A DNA stretch of 23,726 nucleotides, from assembly GCA_965365445.1 (NCBI GenBank), contig CBDUBS010000043.1:1-23726 (forward strand), read 5' to 3'. The first letter of the stretch is position 1; each line of letters opens with the position of its first letter. Both the position numbers and the translations under genes were made by a program. The DNA comes from CBDUBS01 sp965365445 (GTDB taxonomy: Bacteria; Bacteroidota; Rhodothermia; Rhodothermales; DASSAV01). A model generated the notes under the pieces. That model had not been told where the DNA came from, made no database searches, and saw only the letters and a program-made list of their open reading frames with translations. Below are positions 20,662 through 23,726 of this stretch, one piece after another.

Positions 20662-22335
20662 TCAGTTCAGGTTGATCATACCTGCCGTTACGTCCACCGT
20701 GGTGCTACCCTGGATCTTGACGTTCATGCCGCTTTCGATCTCGACCTTTCCCTGGGCCGTCATCTTGATGTCGCCCTGGGCCTTCATTTCAACGTTTCCG
20801 GCCACTTCGATGAACAGCTTGTTCTGCCGGGTGTCGAGCTGGATGATGTTGTCGTTGCGGTCCTGGATGATGATGCCGCCCCCTCCGTCCTCGTCGTCGA
20901 TGATGACCTTGTGCCCCGTGCGGGAGTAGATCACCCGCTTCATGACCTTGCCGCCCTGGATGATCTCGCTGTTGGGTATCGGGGGCTTGTCCTTCCCGTT
21001 CCACAGGTACCCCAGGATGTACGGATGGTGGATGTCGCCGAGTTCGAAGCCGACGAGCACCTCTTCGTTGACCTCGGGCAGGAACTCGATGCCCCGCTCG
21101 TTTCCCCCGCCGGGTACGGCAATCCGGGCCCAGTCGCTCTCGTGCTCCACCGAGAGCCAGGGGAACTTGACCTTTACCCGGCACAGCCCTTCCGGGTCGT
21201 CGTTGTTCGTCACGATGCCGATAGCCAGGTGCGGGGCGGGGGGATCTTCATGCGCCGAGGCCAGCAGCGCCAGCAGGGTGTTCGGGTTCTGGCCGGAAAC
21301 CGAAAAGTGCGTTTTGTAGGTATGCGAGGCGTCGAAGCGGTGCGTGGCGGCGGTCACGTAGTAGGTTCCGCTGAAGCGGCGTCCGACAGCGCTGATGCGC
21401 ACCGAGGCGCCCGCCGTGATGGCCGGGTTTCCGGCGCCCACCCCTTCCGCCTCGATGAAGCGGCCGGCGTGCCGGTCGGCGACGGCCTGGGCCAGCCGCT
21501 CCGCCTGATCCTGCACGCGGATGACCTGATGGGTTACGAGGTGGGGGGCGGTCAGGTTGAACCCGTTCTGGGCCAGCTGGCCGCCCGTCCGTGACTCCCC
21601 CACTTCCGGGTGGCCCCGGCCGTTCTGCACCTGCCCGACGATCTCCTGCCGGTCCTGCCAGTTCCAACTCCGAACGGTCACGTTGTTCACCTGCTCCATG
21701 GTGGTCATGCGGGGGTGAAATTCGTTCAGCCCTACCGCCCACTGCAACTCCACAGGCGGCCCCGCCGGGGCGGGCGGCTCGAAATGCAGTGTGCGCCCCT
21801 TCACGTACAGAAGATAGCCGAGGGCCGCCGCCCGCTTTTGCAGGAACGACAGGTTCGTCTCGTTCGCCTGGATCACATACGGGTGCACCTGCGGGGTCGA
21901 GGCCGCCCGCACCTGCAAGCCGACCTCCCCGCCGATGCGGTTTGCGATGTCGCTGTCCTTGGTGTTGAGAAAGGTGCGTACGTAGCGTCCCCGGCTGAGG
22001 CGGTGCAGGCGGTCGAAGGCCCGCACCACGAGGCGTTGCATACTCGGGCCGAAATCCGGCTCCAGTTCCACGATTTCGCCTTCGAAAATCTTCACCTCGC
22101 CGCTTTCGCCCCGGCTCGAAACCTCGAGCGCTTTGCCCGGCCCCAGCGATTCCTCATCGATCCACCGCTGGCGGGTATCCTCCAGCACGATGGTCGCAAC
22201 GTCCGGCAGGTGCAGGCTGCTTTCCACCGTGACGGTCAGCACGGCCGTAATCAGATCCTCGGAGGCGTCGGCGCCGTCGAGTTTCAGGTAAAAATGGCTG
22301 AGCAACTGACTGGTATCCGCAGGCATATCTGACAT
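20662..22335 (-). CDS. VgrG-like spike protein, gpD-gpV fusion (Afp8-like)
   Basis: A 557-residue spike. Residues about 10-360 are the phage late-control gpD/gp27-like hub domain (VLTVTVESSLHLPDVATIVL, KIFEGEIVELEPDFG, QANETNLSFLQKRAA ALGYLL). Residues about 368-450 are the gpV/gp5 OB-fold (AIGIVTNNDDPEGLCRVKVK, FLPEVNEEVLVGFELGD, PYILGYLWNG). Residues about 485-557 form a beta-helix needle with short alternating repeats (IEVAGNVEMKAQGDIKMTAQ). No effector extension follows. It forms the trimeric needle under the PAAR tip. It lies 31 nt after the LysM gene. Confidence 0.95.
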   Translation of the reverse strand: MSDMPADTSQLLSHFYLKLDGADASEDLITAVLTVTVESSLHLPDVATIVLEDTRQRWIDEESLGPGKALEVSSRGESGEVKIFEGEIVELEPDFGPSMQRLVVRAFDRLHRLSRGRYVRTFLNTKDSDIANRIGGEVGLQVRAASTPQVHPYVIQANETNLSFLQKRAAALGYLLYVKGRTLHFEPPAPAGPPVELQWAVGLNEFHPRMTTMEQVNNVTVRSWNWQDRQEIVGQVQNGRGHPEVGESRTGGQLAQNGFNLTAPHLVTHQVIRVQDQAERLAQAVADRHAGRFIEAEGVGAGNPAITAGASVRISAVGRRFSGTYYVTAATHRFDASHTYKTHFSVSGQNPNTLLALLASAHEDPPAPHLAIGIVTNNDDPEGLCRVKVKFPWLSVEHESDWARIAVPGGGNERGIEFLPEVNEEVLVGFELGDIHHPYILGYLWNGKDKPPIPNSEIIQGGKVMKRVIYSRTGHKVIIDDEDGGGGIIIQDRNDNIIQLDTRQNKLFIEVAGNVEMKAQGDIKMTAQGKVEIESGMNVKIQGSTTVDVTAGMINLN

Positions 22336-22366
22336 TCCCGGGCCCTGCCCGGATCATTGTTTGGCT

Positions 22367-23023
22367 TCAAATCCGTGGAATCGCCAGCACCGTACCGGGC
22401 CGGAGCCGGCGGACGTGGTGCAGCCGGTTGGCGTCGGCGATGGCGCGCCACTTGCCGGCGTCGCCGTACTCCCGGTGGGCTATCAGATTCAGGGTATCTC
22501 CTTCCTTGACGGTCCATACCCGTTCGCCGCCTACGCCTCCCGAGGTCGGGTTCTGCCGGGGGAACAGCTTCGCGTCCTTGATTTGCTGGAACGTCGCGTC
22601 GATGGTAGCCCGCACGGGCGTGCCGTCCGGCAGGAAGAGGGTGAACTTCTGCGACAGGCTCGTCAGCACCGCGTCGAACGACCAGGCTTTCCCCCACTGG
22701 AAGCGTACTTTCGGCGGCCGTCCTTTCTTGTTTTTGTTGTCCTTCAGGCTCTCATCCACCATCATCATCTCCCAGATGGCATCGGTGTACTCCTTCCGGA
22801 CGTCCTTTCCGCTCGCGTACGTATCGAAGAACAGTTGCAGGGTCATCGTGGCCGGGTCGCCGCTGCTGAACTCCATACGGGGCATGTTAGCGCCGGTATT
22901 CCGGCCCGCGTTCCACTGGTTCCGCTTGGCGAAGGAATACTCCTTCGGGTTGAACATGCAGTCCACCCGGGAATCCTTATCCAGGTTGATGATGGTGGCT
23001 TTCGCCAGGCTCGTATCGCTCAT
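22367..23023 (-). CDS. CIS tube/hub protein with C-terminal LysM domain (Afp7-like)
   Basis: A 218-residue protein of the eCIS tube-initiator type that joins the inner tube to the spike. The N-terminal part (1-150) has the tube-family signature: FNPKEYSFAKRNQW at about 24-37, then TLQLFFDTYASGKDVRKEY, PKVRFQWG and TLFLPDGTPVRATIDATF. The C-terminal LysM (about 168-217) is VWTVKEGDTLNLIAHREYGD and DANRLHHVRRLRPGTVL. LysM here is normally structural in eCIS hubs; peptidoglycan binding need not be assumed. It starts 15 nt after the DUF4157 stop. The upstream GAAAGAG is a modest ribosome site. Confidence 0.95.
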   Translation of the reverse strand: MSDTSLAKATIINLDKDSRVDCMFNPKEYSFAKRNQWNAGRNTGANMPRMEFSSGDPATMTLQLFFDTYASGKDVRKEYTDAIWEMMMVDESLKDNKNKKGRPPKVRFQWGKAWSFDAVLTSLSQKFTLFLPDGTPVRATIDATFQQIKDAKLFPRQNPTSGGVGGERVWTVKEGDTLNLIAHREYGDAGKWRAIADANRLHHVRRLRPGTVLAIPRI

Positions 23024-23038
23024 GGTTTGCTCTTTCGT

Positions 23039-23726
23039 TCAAGAAAACTCCCGCCGCCGCTCGGCGGCCAGGCGGCGCTTCAGGATTTCGTGCACCTGCC
23101 GGGCCAGGGCGTCGAGGTCAGACGGTGCGCCGGGCGTGTTTCCGCGTTCTTCCCCGGGGGGGCGCTCCCCGGACTCATCGACTTCGCGGCCGCGTTCGGC
23201 CGCCTGCGCAGCCGCTCCGCTCCCCGAGGCGCCGGCTCCGGCCGTTGCCCCGTCGCCCCCGTTTCCACCGGCGGCCGTTCCCTGGAGAGGCATCTGCCCC
23301 ACCGCCCCCCCTCCACCCGGCCAGGGAGCCATCCAGGAAGGCCGGGCAACGCCTTCCGGGGCGGGCCCTTCACCGATTCCCTGCGGCAGCGGCTCCCAGG
23401 GAGCGGGGATGGCGCCCCACCGGCTCACGGTCGCCTCCGGGGGTCCATGCGCTTCCTTCGGGCCGGCGGGGTTCTGCGTCTCCCGGGCCGATTGCCTGAA
23501 CCGACGTTCCACGGCCAGCGCGACGCCTTCCTCGTCGGCGGCGTCGACCTGCGGAGCCACGTACAGGCTTTCCGATTGCAGGATCGGCGGGACGAACCGG
23601 GGCGAGCGCCGCCGGGCTACGTGGGTCAGTTCGTGCGCCAGCAGCCCGACGGTTTCCGGGTTTTCGAGGTTCACGGCTTCCGGCGTCAGGAATACCTCGT
23701 CGCCTACGGCGAGCGCGTCGGCCCGC
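23039..23726 (-). CDS. DUF4157 domain protein (5' end beyond the window)
   Basis: Only the last 228 codons are inside; the frame is open to the window edge, so the true start lies to the right. The visible N-terminal part is DUF4157, a metallopeptidase-like fold with the zinc motif HELTH inside TVGLLAHELTHVARRR, preceded by ADALAVGDEVFLTPEAVNLE. A long Gly/Ala/Pro-rich, low-complexity middle follows. The end is a basic helix (LDALARQVHEILKRRLAAER). DUF4157 proteins are strongly associated with eCIS loci, where they have been suggested as cargo-linked or structural parts; the catalytic target is unknown. It is the most upstream visible gene of the operon. Confidence 0.88.
   Translation of the reverse strand, partial: RADALAVGDEVFLTPEAVNLENPETVGLLAHELTHVARRRSPRFVPPILQSESLYVAPQVDAADEEGVALAVERRFRQSARETQNPAGPKEAHGPPEATVSRWGAIPAPWEPLPQGIGEGPAPEGVARPSWMAPWPGGGGAVGQMPLQGTAAGGNGGDGATAGAGASGSGAAAQAAERGREVDESGERPPGEERGNTPGAPSDLDALARQVHEILKRRLAAERRREFS

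Larger units (their letters stand above)
12883..23726 (-). other. eCIS baseplate operon (partial, runs in from the right edge)
   Basis: Eight minus-strand genes with gaps of -4 to 31 nt: DUF4157, LysM hub, VgrG-like spike, PAAR, gp25, gpJ, FHA-gpI, and pseudokinase-FHA. The continuous strand, tiny spacers and coupled starts argue for one transcript. Lack of an integrase, portal, terminase, capsid or lysis genes argues against a prophage. The absence of TssJLM/ClpV genes argues against a standard type VI system. Tube, sheath, AAA+ and tape-measure genes are expected beyond 23726. Confidence 0.85.

Noticed and set aside
12883..23726. Prophage or type VI secretion system
   Set aside because: There are no capsid, terminase, portal, integrase or lysis genes, and no TssJLM/TssBC-ClpV genes. 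The LysM hub, PAAR, gp25, TIGR-type gpJ and gpI with DUF4157 fit an eCIS better, although the right-hand half has not been seen.
1..23726. CRISPR array or insertion sequence
   Set aside because: No regular spaced repeat array and no transposase-like protein was found on either strand.

Overview
The window is high-GC bacterial DNA. The best guess at lineage is the Rhodothermota/Bacteroidota side. This rests on the RuvC wording (PKEVKKSVTGNGNASKEQ), an OmpA-like protein with a short ...QAQ-type signal peptide, and generally weak Shine-Dalgarno signals. It is an inference from protein style, not a proven assignment.

Region 1 (1-3866) is accessory. A tRNA-Ser(UGA) lies at the left edge on the minus strand. 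A gene-poor stretch follows, then two small toxin-antitoxin modules on the minus strand: a DUF433/DUF5615 pair (564-1111) and hicAB (1482-2073). The hicAB pair is bracketed by two imperfect direct repeats of about 55 bp and has an inverted-repeat operator over the hicA start codon. After these come a small single-pass membrane protein, a small cupin, and a spacer carrying a REP-like hairpin.

Region 2 (3867-11910) is housekeeping: plsC-like acyltransferase, ribD, an HDOD signalling protein, riboflavin synthase (ribE), ruvC, a YebC-family regulator, an NTF2-like protein, a membrane-anchored cupin, and an OmpA-family outer-membrane/peptidoglycan-binding protein. The riboflavin genes face right and the HDOD gene between them faces left. 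Convergent neighbours are packed with almost no spacer.

Region 3 (12058-23726) is the interesting part. A minus-strand operon enters from beyond the right edge and runs down to 12883. It encodes the baseplate half of an extracellular contractile injection system (eCIS): a DUF4157 protein (cut by the window edge), a LysM tube/hub protein (Afp7-like), a VgrG/gpD-gpV spike (Afp8-like), a PAAR tip, a gp25/gpW baseplate wedge (Afp9-like), a gpJ-like baseplate protein (Afp11-like), and a gpI-like tail protein (Afp12-like). The last gene is a 1325-residue membrane protein. Sheath, tube, AAA+ ATPase, tape-measure and toxin genes are not in the window and would be expected further right.

This eCIS is unusual in its phospho-signalling layer. 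The gpI-like baseplate protein has an N-terminal FHA domain. The terminal gene joins a Ser/Thr-kinase fold, two FHA domains, Ig-like domains and a transmembrane helix. A separate FHA protein is encoded convergently 3 bp away. That makes four FHA domains in about 6 kb. The one kinase domain has lost its catalytic Asp (HRD reads HGN) and its alphaC Glu, so it is probably a pseudokinase. A reasonable but unproven model is that the membrane pseudokinase/FHA protein is a scaffold that docks or gates the injection machine through the FHA-tagged baseplate protein.
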